From NCBI GenBank assembly GCA_030147525.1, contig JASBVF010000032.1:62001-126000 (forward strand): a stretch of DNA of 64,000 bases. The letters are read 5' to 3'. Positions 53,294 through 62,465 of the stretch are shown here, in pieces. Each line of letters opens with the position of its first letter. Positions within the stretch are counted from its first letter, which is position 1. The notes below the pieces were generated by a model. It had not been told where the DNA came from. It did not search any database and saw only the letters and a program-made list of their open reading frames with translations. This DNA is from Bacteroidota bacterium (GTDB lineage: Bacteria > Bacteroidota > Bacteroidia > Chitinophagales > Saprospiraceae). Position numbers and translations under genes: made by a program.

Positions 53294-54739
53294 CTATTTG
53301 ATTTCAAAAGTGTAATAATATTCGCCGGGGTAGTTTTCGTAAAACCCTTCCAGGTAAACTTCCTTACCTCGTCTTTTCTTCAACTCATTGATGACCTCCT
53401 GCACGGAAGACACCCTGACCTCGCCCACCTTGGTGATGATATAACCGGCGTCCATTTCTGTCTTTTCAATAGTGCTTCCTACTTCGATGCCTTCGACATA
53501 CACCCCGGAAACCCGGAGTTTCCTGCGTTCATCCGTGTTAAGTTCACGCAGGGAGAAGCCAAGCCTGCTCAGAATCTCACGATCGTCGCCACGTACGGTA
53601 AGCTTGGTAGCCTGGTTTTTATCTTTCAGTGTCACCTGAGCGGTTTTGCGTTTTCCATCCCGGATGTAATCTACTGAAATAGTAGCCCCTGGATGCAGCC
53701 TTCCGACCTGCTCCTGCAATTCAGGGATGGTTCTGATTTTTACATTGTTAATTCCAACGATTACGTCTTCCGCTTTCAGGCCGGCATCTTCCGCTCCGCC
53801 TCCGGGTGAAATGCCTGAAATGTACACGCCTTCCACGTATGGCAATTTCAATTCCCTCGCTTTTTCACTGTTAATCGCTCCGATGTGAATGCCCAGCAGG
53901 CCCCGTTGCACTTCACCGTAATCACGCAGGTCACGTATCACTTTCTGAACCAGCGTGGCCGGTATGGCAAACGAATACCCTTCGTATTTGCCGGAACGAG
54001 TGATGATGGCGGTGTTGATACCTACCAACTCGCCGTTGGTGTTGACTAATGCCCCTCCGCTGTTGCCCGGATTGACGGCCGCATCGGTTTGGATGAAAGA
54101 TTCAATGGTGTAGTCACCTTCCAGAATGTCGATGCTCCTGCCTTTAGCACTTACGATGCCCGCTGTTACAGTTGATTCAAGGTTAAAAGGATTACCGACA
54201 GCCAGCACCCATTCTCCCACTTTCAGAGAATCAGAGTTGCCAAAAACCATGTATGGAAGATCCTTATCGTCCACTTTCAACAGTGCCAGATCCGTATACG
54301 GATCAGTGGCAACCAGTTTTGCACTGTATTCCCGGCGGTCATTCAGGGTCACTTGATATTTGTTACCGTCTTCAATGACGTGGTTGTTCGTCACGATGTA
54401 TCCGTCAGGTGAAACAATTACTCCCGATCCTGAAGACGCACCAAAAGAGCCTGCGCCCCACCAACTGTAATTGGTGCTTTCTACCGCCCGGATATTGACC
54501 ACCGCCGGCGTCACAACGCTTGCAGCAGCGATAAAATCAGTGGGAGAAGACGACAGGAAAGTACGCTGCAGGCGTCCGGAAAAAGGATCTGCTTCCCCAA
54601 AATTGGTATAAACCGGGGAAGCGCCGGCGTCTTCGATGTAAACCATTTTCGGCGACTCAAAGCACTTGTAAATGAACACAGCCAGCAATGCGCTGCAAAC
54701 AGAGGATACGACAATGGGAACGAACTTATTCATAAACAT
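53294..54739 (-). CDS. HtrA/Deg-type serine protease with two PDZ domains
   Basis: A 481-residue envelope protease with an N-terminal membrane or signal segment (FVPIVVSSVCSALLAVFIY). The catalytic triad is His120 (TNNHVIEDG), Asp150 (YTDLALLKV) and Ser227 (GNSGGALV). PDZ1 (about 290-375, YVEGVYISGISPGGGAEDAGL) and a degenerate second PDZ (about 400-475) follow. The class degrades or refolds damaged periplasmic proteins; the choice between DegP, DegQ and DegS types is not certain. The start may be the third codon (MNKF). Confidence 0.93.
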   Translation of the reverse strand: MFMNKFVPIVVSSVCSALLAVFIYKCFESPKMVYIEDAGASPVYTNFGEADPFSGRLQRTFLSSSPTDFIAAASVVTPAVVNIRAVESTNYSWWGAGSFGASSGSGVIVSPDGYIVTNNHVIEDGNKYQVTLNDRREYSAKLVATDPYTDLALLKVDDKDLPYMVFGNSDSLKVGEWVLAVGNPFNLESTVTAGIVSAKGRSIDILEGDYTIESFIQTDAAVNPGNSGGALVNTNGELVGINTAIITRSGKYEGYSFAIPATLVQKVIRDLRDYGEVQRGLLGIHIGAINSEKARELKLPYVEGVYISGISPGGGAEDAGLKAEDVIVGINNVKIRTIPELQEQVGRLHPGATISVDYIRDGKRKTAQVTLKDKNQATKLTVRGDDREILSRLGFSLRELNTDERRKLRVSGVYVEGIEVGSTIEKTEMDAGYIITKVGEVRVSSVQEVINELKKRRGKEVYLEGFYENYPGEYYYTFEIK

Positions 54740-55018
54740 AGGTTGTTACTTGCACGCAATTTCAAAATTAATGAGAGTAAAATCAAAAATGCCACCAAGG
54801 TTTTTTTCGGGAATGGTAGATTCTACCTCAGAAACAGCGCCTTTTTACCTTTTAGTATGCAGGAAATCAGGCAAACCCTCTGCAATGATATTTTAAATTT
54901 CAATATTTCAAAACGCCGAAATATCTTGTAGGTTGTATTACTTCAAAAATAAAGCCGCAGAAAGCGGTTTTGAATAGCATTTTCTAACTTTAGACCGTTA
55001 ACTCAAAAATTCATCAAT

Positions 55019-55390
55019 ATGAAATTAGGTGCATTCTCTATCAGCCTTAGCGTCAAAGACCTGCAAGCCTCGAAAGCATTTTATGAAAAACTGGGTTTCG
55101 CCGTTTTTGCCGGCGACATGGCAAAAAATTACTTGATCATGAAAAACGGCAACTCACTCATCGGGCTTTTTCAGGGCATGTTTGAGCAAAACATACTAAC
55201 CTTTAATCCGGGCTGGGATGAAAACGCCCAATTGCTGGAATCTTTTGACGATGTCAGAGACATTCAGCGAGCGCTCAAAAACAGCGGCATCGCACCGGTA
55301 TCCGTGGCGGATGAAAACACAACCGGACCGGCCAGTTTGATCATCACTGACCCGGATGGTAATACGATCTTGATCGACCAGCATGTGTAG
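55019..55390 (+). CDS. Glyoxalase/VOC-fold protein
   Basis: A 123-residue protein with two beta-alpha-beta-beta-beta modules: KLGAFSISLSVKDLQASKAFYEKLGFAVFAG in the first (core ISLSVKDLQASKAFYEKLGF) and ASLIITDPDGNTILIDQHV in the second. The DPDGNTI turn is typical of the VOC family. Metal ligands are not clearly conserved, so no reaction is assigned. TAACTTTA, one base off the promoter consensus, lies about 35 bases upstream. The stretch 54740-55018 holds no gene. Confidence 0.88.
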   Translation: MKLGAFSISLSVKDLQASKAFYEKLGFAVFAGDMAKNYLIMKNGNSLIGLFQGMFEQNILTFNPGWDENAQLLESFDDVRDIQRALKNSGIAPVSVADENTTGPASLIITDPDGNTILIDQHV

Positions 55391-55461
55391 CAGATAAATA
55401 TGGGGTTGAAAAACTTGATTTTCGGCAGATGGGCAAAGGCTTTCTTGTAAAACTAAAATAC

Positions 55462-58227
55462 ATGAATCGTAGGTTCTTGTGGGGAATTGCCGGTGTATTG
55501 GCAATGGCCACTCTCTTCTCTTGCACCAAAACCATCAATGAAAAAAAATACATCGTTGGCTTCTCTCAATGCTGCTCCGACCCTTGGCGAGATGTTATGA
55601 ACGGTGAAATGCAGCGGGAGCTACTCCTGCATCCTGAACTGGATTTTAAAATAAAAATCGCCGGCAACAACAGCGAATTACAGGAACAACAGATTAAGGA
55701 ACTCGTTTCGGAAGGTCTCGACATCCTGCTCGTTTCACCCAATGAAGCCAAACCGCTCACAGCGATCATCGAAGAAGTTTACAAGGCGGGTATTCCAGTC
55801 ATTTTGATTGACCGGAAGACGGATTCGGAGCTTTACACCGCTTACATTGGAGCCAATAATTATGAAGTCGGAAAAACAGCAGGTCGCTATGTGGTAAGCA
55901 GGATGAACGGACAGGCCAGGGTTATCGAAATCCTTTTACCGCTGGCCATTTCGCCGGGCGCTGCCCGTAACCGGGGGTTCTCGGATGGCATTGCTCCGGC
56001 ACCCGGTGTCGAGGTGGTGGCTACCCTCGAAACCAAAGGCGGGTTGGAAGACATTTCTAAAATGTTGCCAGGCTTGCTACAAAATCACCCGGATGCCAAT
56101 GCCATTTTTGGTCATACTGACCTGCTTGCTGAAACGGCACACAAAATTGCGCATGACATGGGCCGGGCTAAGGATATGCTGTTCGTCGGCATCGATGGCA
56201 TACCCGGAACGGGCCGGGGCATTCAAGCCGTGGAAGACGGAATTCTCGACGCATCCATGCTCTACCCGACAGGAGGTGCAGAAGCTATTCGACTGGCTCT
56301 TGCCGTTTTGAACAACCTCCCCTACGAGAAGGAAAACACGCTCGAGACTATTGTTATCGATGAAGGGAATGCCCGCATTCTTCATAACCAGATGAAAAAA
56401 GTTTTCAGCCTTCAGGAAAATATTGACCGGCAAATGGAGGTACTCGAAAATTACAAACTCGTTTCCCACAACCAGCGCATTTTCATTTTGGTGCTCATCT
56501 CCAGTTTGCTGTTGGCAGTGGTGCTGGGGGTGTTTTTATGGAAATCGTTACGGGTTCAGAAAGCTGCCCTGAACAACCTGGAAATAAAAAACCGGGAAAT
56601 CATGGAACACGAGCAGCAACTCGTCGAAATGGCGGAGGAGGTTAAGCAGGCGACCCAGGCAAAGGTGGATTTTTTTACCAACATCAGCCATGAGTTCCGT
56701 ACTCCGCTCACACTGATTTTGGGGTTTGCTGAGGAGCTTTTGCCGTCGAAAAAACTGGGAAAAGATGTTCAACAGAGCATCGGTCACATCCAACAGAATG
56801 CTTTCCGGCTGCTTCGCCTTGTCAACCAACTCATGGATTTCCGAAAGGCCGAAAGCAACCAGATGAGACTGAGGGCCAGTGAAAACGACCTCGTGGCTTT
56901 CGTACGCAACATCATGGAATCATATGGAAAAACGGCTCACAGGCGAGGCATAGATTTTCAGTTGCTGACACGTCAGGAAAAACTGCCGGTCTGGTTTGAT
57001 GCCGGGATGATGGATAAAGTACTATTCAACCTACTGTCCAATGCTTTTAAATTCACTCCTGACGGCGGTAAAATCCACCTCGCCATCTCAGTAGATAATT
57101 TTGAAAACAAAGTAAAACTCTCCGTCGAAGACAATGGAAAAGGCATGACACCGGCAGAAGTTGATCATGTTTTCGAACCGTTTTTTCAGGGCGATGAACA
57201 GCAGTTGGCAGGCACCGGTCTTGGACTTTCGCTGTCAAAATCACTGGTGGAGTTGCACGGAGGGGATATTTCAGCTAAAAGCTCTAAAGGTAAAGGCAGC
57301 CGTTTCACGGTGTCGCTGCCCTTGGGTAAAAAACACCTGAGGGAGGAGCAGGTGATATCTGAAGCTGTGCCGGCGTTTGTAAGTCAGGAAGTTTTACTGA
57401 CCAGAGAAATGGATTTGGAAACTACCTGGAAAGAAACCGAAAACAGCACCGCTACCCAACAAATCCTGATCATCGAAGACAATGAAGACCTGCAATTTTT
57501 TCTTAAAAAGAAACTCAGCGCTACCTACCAGGTCATCCAATCCACCGACGGCAAGGATGGACTCCGGAAAGCCTTCGACCTCACGCCTGACCTTATCATT
57601 TGCGACATCATGCTGCCGGGCATGAACGGGCTGGAAATCGTCCGCACCTTGAAATCCGACCTCCGCACTTCGCACATTCCCGTGGTAGTGCTTTCTGCCC
57701 GAAGCACCATCGAGCAGCAAATCGAAGGCACGGAAACCGGGGCCGATTCCTACATCACCAAGCCTTTCAACGTTCTTTTTCTTTTGTCAAAAATCAAATC
57801 GCTGCTGCTCAACCGGCAGGTATTGCGGGAGAGTTTCAGCCAGAACCTGGTAGCGCATTCCATCGAAGTGCCACAGGTTGATCTTCCTGAAAACACCTCG
57901 CCGCTCGACCGTGATTTTGTTCAAAAATTTGTGTCTTATACCAGCGAAAATTACGGCAGGCAAGACTTCCAGGTAGCCGACCTCTGTGATGAATTTGGCC
58001 TTTCGAGATCGCAGCTCTACCGGAAAGTATCGGCCCTGCTAGGCGAGAGTATCAGTGATTATATTCAAAACCTGCGATTGAAAAAAGCAGAAGAGCTGCT
58101 GTTGGAAGGTAAGTTATCTGTCGCCGACATTGCCTACCAGGTAGGTTATTCCTCGCCCGATTATTTTTCAACGGTATTCCGGTCTAGGTACGGTGTGCCG
58201 CCGAGTGGTTTCAGAAAGAATCAATAG
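55462..58227 (+). CDS. Hybrid two-component sensor-regulator with periplasmic sugar-binding domain
   Basis: A 921-residue one-protein regulator. An N-terminal signal with a lipobox-like LFSC (Cys21) precedes a LacI-like periplasmic-binding domain (about 32-315: KKYIVGFSQCCSDPWRDVMN, IPVILIDRKTDSELYTAYIGANNYEVG). One membrane helix lies at 340-361. The kinase core has His410 (TNISHEFRTPLT), DNGKGM and GTGLGLSLSKSL. The receiver has Asp715 (LIICDIMLPGMNG), and the C-terminus is an AraC HTH (about 815-921). This is the HTCS layout; with this sensor type the ligand is a free monosaccharide such as fructose. Position upstream of GH32 and kinase genes supports that. The start at 55462 is set by the signal. 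Confidence 0.93.
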   Translation: MNRRFLWGIAGVLAMATLFSCTKTINEKKYIVGFSQCCSDPWRDVMNGEMQRELLLHPELDFKIKIAGNNSELQEQQIKELVSEGLDILLVSPNEAKPLTAIIEEVYKAGIPVILIDRKTDSELYTAYIGANNYEVGKTAGRYVVSRMNGQARVIEILLPLAISPGAARNRGFSDGIAPAPGVEVVATLETKGGLEDISKMLPGLLQNHPDANAIFGHTDLLAETAHKIAHDMGRAKDMLFVGIDGIPGTGRGIQAVEDGILDASMLYPTGGAEAIRLALAVLNNLPYEKENTLETIVIDEGNARILHNQMKKVFSLQENIDRQMEVLENYKLVSHNQRIFILVLISSLLLAVVLGVFLWKSLRVQKAALNNLEIKNREIMEHEQQLVEMAEEVKQATQAKVDFFTNISHEFRTPLTLILGFAEELLPSKKLGKDVQQSIGHIQQNAFRLLRLVNQLMDFRKAESNQMRLRASENDLVAFVRNIMESYGKTAHRRGIDFQLLTRQEKLPVWFDAGMMDKVLFNLLSNAFKFTPDGGKIHLAISVDNFENKVKLSVEDNGKGMTPAEVDHVFEPFFQGDEQQLAGTGLGLSLSKSLVELHGGDISAKSSKGKGSRFTVSLPLGKKHLREEQVISEAVPAFVSQEVLLTREMDLETTWKETENSTATQQILIIEDNEDLQFFLKKKLSATYQVIQSTDGKDGLRKAFDLTPDLIICDIMLPGMNGLEIVRTLKSDLRTSHIPVVVLSARSTIEQQIEGTETGADSYITKPFNVLFLLSKIKSLLLNRQVLRESFSQNLVAHSIEVPQVDLPENTSPLDRDFVQKFVSYTSENYGRQDFQVADLCDEFGLSRSQLYRKVSALLGESISDYIQNLRLKKAEELLLEGKLSVADIAYQVGYSSPDYFSTVFRSRYGVPPSGFRKNQ

Positions 58228-58398
58228 TGCAACAATCCTTAAACTCCACGCAACAAAACCTAAGCCCACGCCTCCATGCCGTCCTATTTACAATAAGTCC
58301 AAACTATTGATTTTCAGCAGCTTAACGAATTTTTTTCTTTGCAACAAATTTGAAGAAAATTTGGAATGAAGGTTAAGTACACCCGTTTTGCCCCGGCC

Positions 58399-58406
58399 TA
58401 ATTTTG
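58399..58406 (+). promoter_or_regulatory. TAnnTTTG promoter element for the sugar symporter operon
   Basis: TAATTTTG followed by CGG, only 12 bases before the ATG at 58418 (21 before MNHRK at 58427). The position is close to the start, which argues for the downstream ATG or a leaderless message. Confidence 0.45.
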
Positions 58407-58417
58407 CGGTATAAAAA

Positions 58418-59761
58418 ATGGAATACATGAATCACCGCAAGATTTTCTTCTGGTCAATTACGGTTGCGCTTGCCGGCTTTCTGTTCGGATTTGACACCGT
58501 AGTTATCTCCGGCGCCGACCTTTCCCTTCAGGCGCTCTGGCAAAAAGGAGAGTTTTTCCACGGCTTTGTTGTGATGGCATCTGCTCTTTGGGGCACTGTA
58601 ATAGGTGCTATTTTCGGTGGCATCCCTGCCGACAAGTTCGGGCGCAAAAACACCCTCATCTGGATTGGCATTTTCTATTTTGTATCAGCCGTGGGTTCAG
58701 CGCTGGCGAGTGACCCCTGGGTATTTGCTTTTTTCAGGTTTCTGGGAGGGCTGGGTGTCGGGGCATCAACGGTAGCGGCTCCTGCTTACGTTTCAGAAAT
58801 AGCTCCCGCCAGCAACCGGGGTAAACTGGTCGCACTCTACCAATTCAACATCGTTTTCGGTATCCTCATCGCTTTTCTTTCCAACTTTGTGCTTTCCGGT
58901 ATCGGCGAAAATGCCTGGCGCTGGATGCTCGGTGTGGAAGCTTTTCCGGCATTTATTTACACACTGATGGTGCTGAGTGTTCCCAAAAGTCCCCGTTGGC
59001 TGCTGGTGAAAAAAGGCGACCGGGAGGCCGCCGCCAAAACCCTCAGGATAATTGATCCCGGCATAGACGTAGAGGCAGAGGCAGAGATACAGCGCATAGT
59101 GGCGGACCATGAGGTGACAGATAAGCATGAAACAATTTTCAGTAAAAAATACCGGTTCCCACTGATGCTGGCGTTTCTGGTGGCATTTTTCAACCAATTC
59201 TCAGGCATCAACGCCTTTTTATACTACGCTCCCCGCATTTTCGAAATTGCAGGCCTGGGAAAAAGTTCGGCGCTGCTCAGCAGCGTAGGGATTGGAGTCA
59301 CCAACCTCATTTTCACCCTCATCGGCCTTTCGCTGATTGACCGGTTTGGCCGCCGCCAACTGATGTATTTCGGCTCTGTTGGCTACATTTTGTCCCTCTC
59401 GCTGGTGTCCATCACGTTCGCCATGGGCATCAAGGGCATGGCCGTGCCGGTATTCCTGTTCGTGTTCATTGCCGCCCACGCCATCGGTCAGGGAACCGTC
59501 ATCTGGGTCTTCATTTCAGAAATATTCCCCAATCATTTGCGGGCAAACGGGCAAGCCTTCGGTAGCTCGGTGCATTGGGTGCTGGCAGCAGCTATTCCAT
59601 CGCTGGTACCGGTGCTTTTCACTCAAATCGGAGCAGCTACCGTGTTCGGCATCTTCGCTTTCATGATGGTACTGCAATTGATCTGGGTCTGGCGCATGAT
59701 GCCGGAAACGAAGGGAGTTTCATTGGAGGAATTGGAAAAACAGTTAATTCTCAAAAGTTAA
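58418..59761 (+). CDS. MFS sugar-proton symporter (sugar porter family)
   Basis: A 447-residue protein with twelve predicted membrane helices. Sugar porter signatures are GFLFGFDTVVISGAD near the N-terminus, GGIPADKFGRKNTL (the loop 2-3 GxxxDxxGRR), RFLGGLGVGAS, VPKSPRWLL at the end of helix 6, QFSGINAFLYYAP in helix 7, DRFGRRQLM and PETKGVSLEE at the C-terminus. It imports a hexose with protons; fructose is likely given the adjacent fructokinase-like and GH32 genes. The start may be the fourth codon. A hairpin with a short T run follows. Confidence 0.93.
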   Translation: MEYMNHRKIFFWSITVALAGFLFGFDTVVISGADLSLQALWQKGEFFHGFVVMASALWGTVIGAIFGGIPADKFGRKNTLIWIGIFYFVSAVGSALASDPWVFAFFRFLGGLGVGASTVAAPAYVSEIAPASNRGKLVALYQFNIVFGILIAFLSNFVLSGIGENAWRWMLGVEAFPAFIYTLMVLSVPKSPRWLLVKKGDREAAAKTLRIIDPGIDVEAEAEIQRIVADHEVTDKHETIFSKKYRFPLMLAFLVAFFNQFSGINAFLYYAPRIFEIAGLGKSSALLSSVGIGVTNLIFTLIGLSLIDRFGRRQLMYFGSVGYILSLSLVSITFAMGIKGMAVPVFLFVFIAAHAIGQGTVIWVFISEIFPNHLRANGQAFGSSVHWVLAAAIPSLVPVLFTQIGAATVFGIFAFMMVLQLIWVWRMMPETKGVSLEELEKQLILKS

Positions 59762-59795
59762 GTTTCATACATATCATTTAGTGAGAGTACGGGGT

Positions 59796-59825
59796 TTCGG
59801 GAATATCCTTCCCGAGCTCCTTTTT
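59796..59825 (+). terminator. Weak terminator or attenuator between symporter and kinase genes
   Basis: TTCGGGAA pairs with TTCCCGAG around TATCC, followed by five T. It could lower expression of the downstream kinase and GH32 genes relative to the symporter. Confidence 0.5.
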
Positions 59826-59839
59826 AAAAAAACAAAATC

Positions 59840-60742
59840 ATGTCAATGCCTGCCATCATCTGTTTTGGGGAAGTTCTTTGGGATCTGCTGCCCACCGGCC
59901 GCATTGCCGGCGGGGCGCCGATGAATGTAGCATTTCACGCTAACCAACTGGGGATGGAGTCAAAAATGATCAGTAAAGCCGGACAGGACAGCCTGGGCAA
60001 AGAGCTCAACCGGTTTCTGGAAAATATCGGCGTCTCTACCGAGTTGATTCAAACCGACAATACTTTCTCCACCGGCACGGTGAACGTAACCCTGGATGCG
60101 AATGGCTCGCCTGCTTACGAAATCGTCAGCCCCGTAGCCTGGGATTACATCCACCCCGATGACAAGGCGAAGGACTACGTCAGGAATGCCGACGCCCTGG
60201 TTTTCGGTAGCCTGGCCAGCCGCACGGAGCGCAACAAAAACACCCTGTCAGAATACCTCGAGTTGGCCTCCATCCGTGTCTTCGACGTGAATCTTCGCAA
60301 ACCTTTTTTCTCAAAAAACCTGGTGGAAGAACTACTGGAAAAAGCTGACATCGTGAAGATGAATGACGAGGAACTTGACCTCATCGCCGGCTGGCAAGGC
60401 TCCGGCGGCATTGAGAGATCGCAGATGGATTTCATCAGAAACAAGTTCGGGCTCGACCTGATTATTTTAACAAAAGGGAAAAATGGCGCCGCCTGTCTGG
60501 ATGAGTCAGGCTACTACGAACACCCTGGCTTCAGTGTGAAGGTGAAGGACACCGTCGGCAGCGGCGACTCTTTCCTTGCTGCCTTTCTGAGCCATTTTTT
60601 AAACGGTGAAAACATACAAGACTGCCTTGCTTTTGCAGGGGCTGTCGGTGCGCTTGTGGCAACGAAACAGGGTGGAACACCAGAGTTCTCCCTACCTGAA
60701 ATAGAGGCCATCATGCGTACAAAATCTTTTCAAAACAATTGA
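59840..60742 (+). CDS. PfkB-family sugar kinase (fructokinase-like)
   Basis: A 300-residue ribokinase-fold enzyme. N-terminal blocks are ICFGEVLWDLLPTGRIAGGAPMNVAFHANQLG (cut at GEVLWDLLP and GGAPMNVAFH), typical of fructokinases. The C-terminal ATP-binding and catalytic motif is DTVGSGDSFLAAFL with catalytic Asp243. It phosphorylates fructose to a fructose phosphate. The stop overlaps the open frame of the GH32 gene, though the latter's preferred ATG is 18 bases downstream. Confidence 0.92.
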   Translation: MSMPAIICFGEVLWDLLPTGRIAGGAPMNVAFHANQLGMESKMISKAGQDSLGKELNRFLENIGVSTELIQTDNTFSTGTVNVTLDANGSPAYEIVSPVAWDYIHPDDKAKDYVRNADALVFGSLASRTERNKNTLSEYLELASIRVFDVNLRKPFFSKNLVEELLEKADIVKMNDEELDLIAGWQGSGGIERSQMDFIRNKFGLDLIILTKGKNGAACLDESGYYEHPGFSVKVKDTVGSGDSFLAAFLSHFLNGENIQDCLAFAGAVGALVATKQGGTPEFSLPEIEAIMRTKSFQNN

Positions 60743-60759
60743 AAATCAATTTTATTCGG

Positions 60760-62379
60760 ATGAAAAAATTCTTTAAAACCCTCGCATTTTTCCTCCTCGG
60801 CTGCCTGATTTTTTCATGCGACCAAATGGCCGATAACCAATCAGCCACACAGGAATCAACAACTACCGAAACGGCATTCTACCAAGAGCCGCACCGCCCG
60901 CAGTTCCATTTTTCACCCAAAGAAAAATGGATGAACGACCCAAACGGAATGTTTTTCTACGACGGCGAATACCATCTTTTTTACCAGCACTATCCCGACA
61001 GCAACGTCTGGGGGCCGATGCACTGGGGCCATGCAGTCAGCACTGATTTGGTGCATTGGCAACACCTGCCTATTGCACTGTACCCCGATTCGCTGGGCTA
61101 CATTTTCTCCGGTAGTGCCGTGGTGGATTGGAAAAATACCAGCGGTTTTGGTAAAAGCAGCCAGCCACCGCTCATCGCCATTTTCACCCACCACAACGTG
61201 GAAGGCGAAAAGGCCGGACGCAATGACTTCCAATACCAAAGCATCGCCTACAGCAACGACCGGGGCCGTACCTGGACGAAGTACGAAGGCAACCCCGTCG
61301 TGCCCAACACTGAAAAAATCCGGGATTTCCGGGACCCGAAAGTGATTTGGGACGAAGACTCCGGCCAGTGGGTCATGATTTTCGCAGCGCAGAATCATGT
61401 GAAACTATGGGGCTCCAAAGACCTGAAAAGCTGGACGTACCTCAGCGACTTTGGAAAACAGCACGGCGTTCATGCCGGCGTCTGGGAATGCCCGGATTTG
61501 TTCCCGATCAATGTTGAAAACAGTAAAGAAAGCAAGTGGGTCATGCTGTTGAGCATCAATCCCGGCGGACCAAACAGTGGCTCAGCCACCCAATATTTTG
61601 TGGGCAATTTTGATGGTAAAAATTTCATCCTGGATAAAAATTTCGAGCGAGACGTTACCGGCGAAAAAGCCGTTTGGCTTGACTATGGCCGGGACAACTA
61701 CGCTGGTGTCACCTGGTCGGATATTCCAAAGGAAGACGGCCGCCGCCTGTTCATGGGCTGGATGAGTAACTGGAACTATGCCACCATCGTCCCTACCCAA
61801 ATCTGGCGCAGTGCCATGACGCTGCCGAGAACATTGATGCTGAAAAAAACGGACGCAGGCTACCGCATTTTTTCACAGCCGGTCAAAGAATTGGAGGTGT
61901 TGCGTTCAACGGCTGCCAACCTTGAAAATACTGAAATCGCTGGCACGCTCGACCTGACACAGCGGCTCGGTTTTTCACCATCGCAAATGGAAATGACCCT
62001 TGATTTTGAGGCCTGGGATGCTGCCGCCAACTTCGGCGTCGAACTTTCCAACAACAAGGGCGAGCACTACCGCATCGGCTACGACGCTTCCGCCAATCAG
62101 TTTTATAGCGACCGCACCCAATCCGGCGATCTTGCTTTTTCTGAAAGATTCGGAGCAAAAATCCACACAGCTCCTCGCCTTGCCCAAGACAAAGCCATCC
62201 GCCTGCACTTTTTCTTCGACGTCGCTTCAGCGGAGCTGTTTGCCGACGACGGTGCGACCGTGATGACGGATATTTTCTTTCCCGGCGAAGATTTTACCTC
62301 GGTAAAAATTTATGCGGAAAAAGGAAAAGCAAAGCTGACTGGCGGGCAAGCATGGAGACTGAACGGTATCTGGCACTGA
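60760..62379 (+). CDS. GH32 fructan hydrolase (levanase/inulinase/invertase type) lipoprotein
   Basis: A 539-residue lipoprotein (signal MKKFFKTLAFFLLGCLIFSC). A five-bladed propeller carries the three GH32 catalytic motifs: WMNDPNG with nucleophile Asp60, RDP (RDFRDPKV) with Asp192 as stabiliser, and WECPDLF with acid/base Glu243. The C-terminal beta-sandwich spans about 370-535. It releases fructose from sucrose, inulin or levan; whether it is exo or endo acting is not certain. It probably sits at the outer membrane or periplasm. It is encoded 17 bases after the kinase, in one operon. Confidence 0.95.
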   Translation: MKKFFKTLAFFLLGCLIFSCDQMADNQSATQESTTTETAFYQEPHRPQFHFSPKEKWMNDPNGMFFYDGEYHLFYQHYPDSNVWGPMHWGHAVSTDLVHWQHLPIALYPDSLGYIFSGSAVVDWKNTSGFGKSSQPPLIAIFTHHNVEGEKAGRNDFQYQSIAYSNDRGRTWTKYEGNPVVPNTEKIRDFRDPKVIWDEDSGQWVMIFAAQNHVKLWGSKDLKSWTYLSDFGKQHGVHAGVWECPDLFPINVENSKESKWVMLLSINPGGPNSGSATQYFVGNFDGKNFILDKNFERDVTGEKAVWLDYGRDNYAGVTWSDIPKEDGRRLFMGWMSNWNYATIVPTQIWRSAMTLPRTLMLKKTDAGYRIFSQPVKELEVLRSTAANLENTEIAGTLDLTQRLGFSPSQMEMTLDFEAWDAAANFGVELSNNKGEHYRIGYDASANQFYSDRTQSGDLAFSERFGAKIHTAPRLAQDKAIRLHFFFDVASAELFADDGATVMTDIFFPGEDFTSVKIYAEKGKAKLTGGQAWRLNGIWH

Positions 62380-62465
62380 GGCTACAATTTTATTCTCAAT
62401 AACAAAAAAGCAGCCGTCTGCTTTCGCAAAACGACTGCCCATTATTCTAATTAAAACATGAAATT

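Noticed and set aside
62405-62440. Hairpin between the GH32 and SusC genes
   Set aside because: Competing short stems (AGCAG/CTGCT and a mismatched GCAGCCGT/ACGACTGC) with no T run; too weak to call a terminator.
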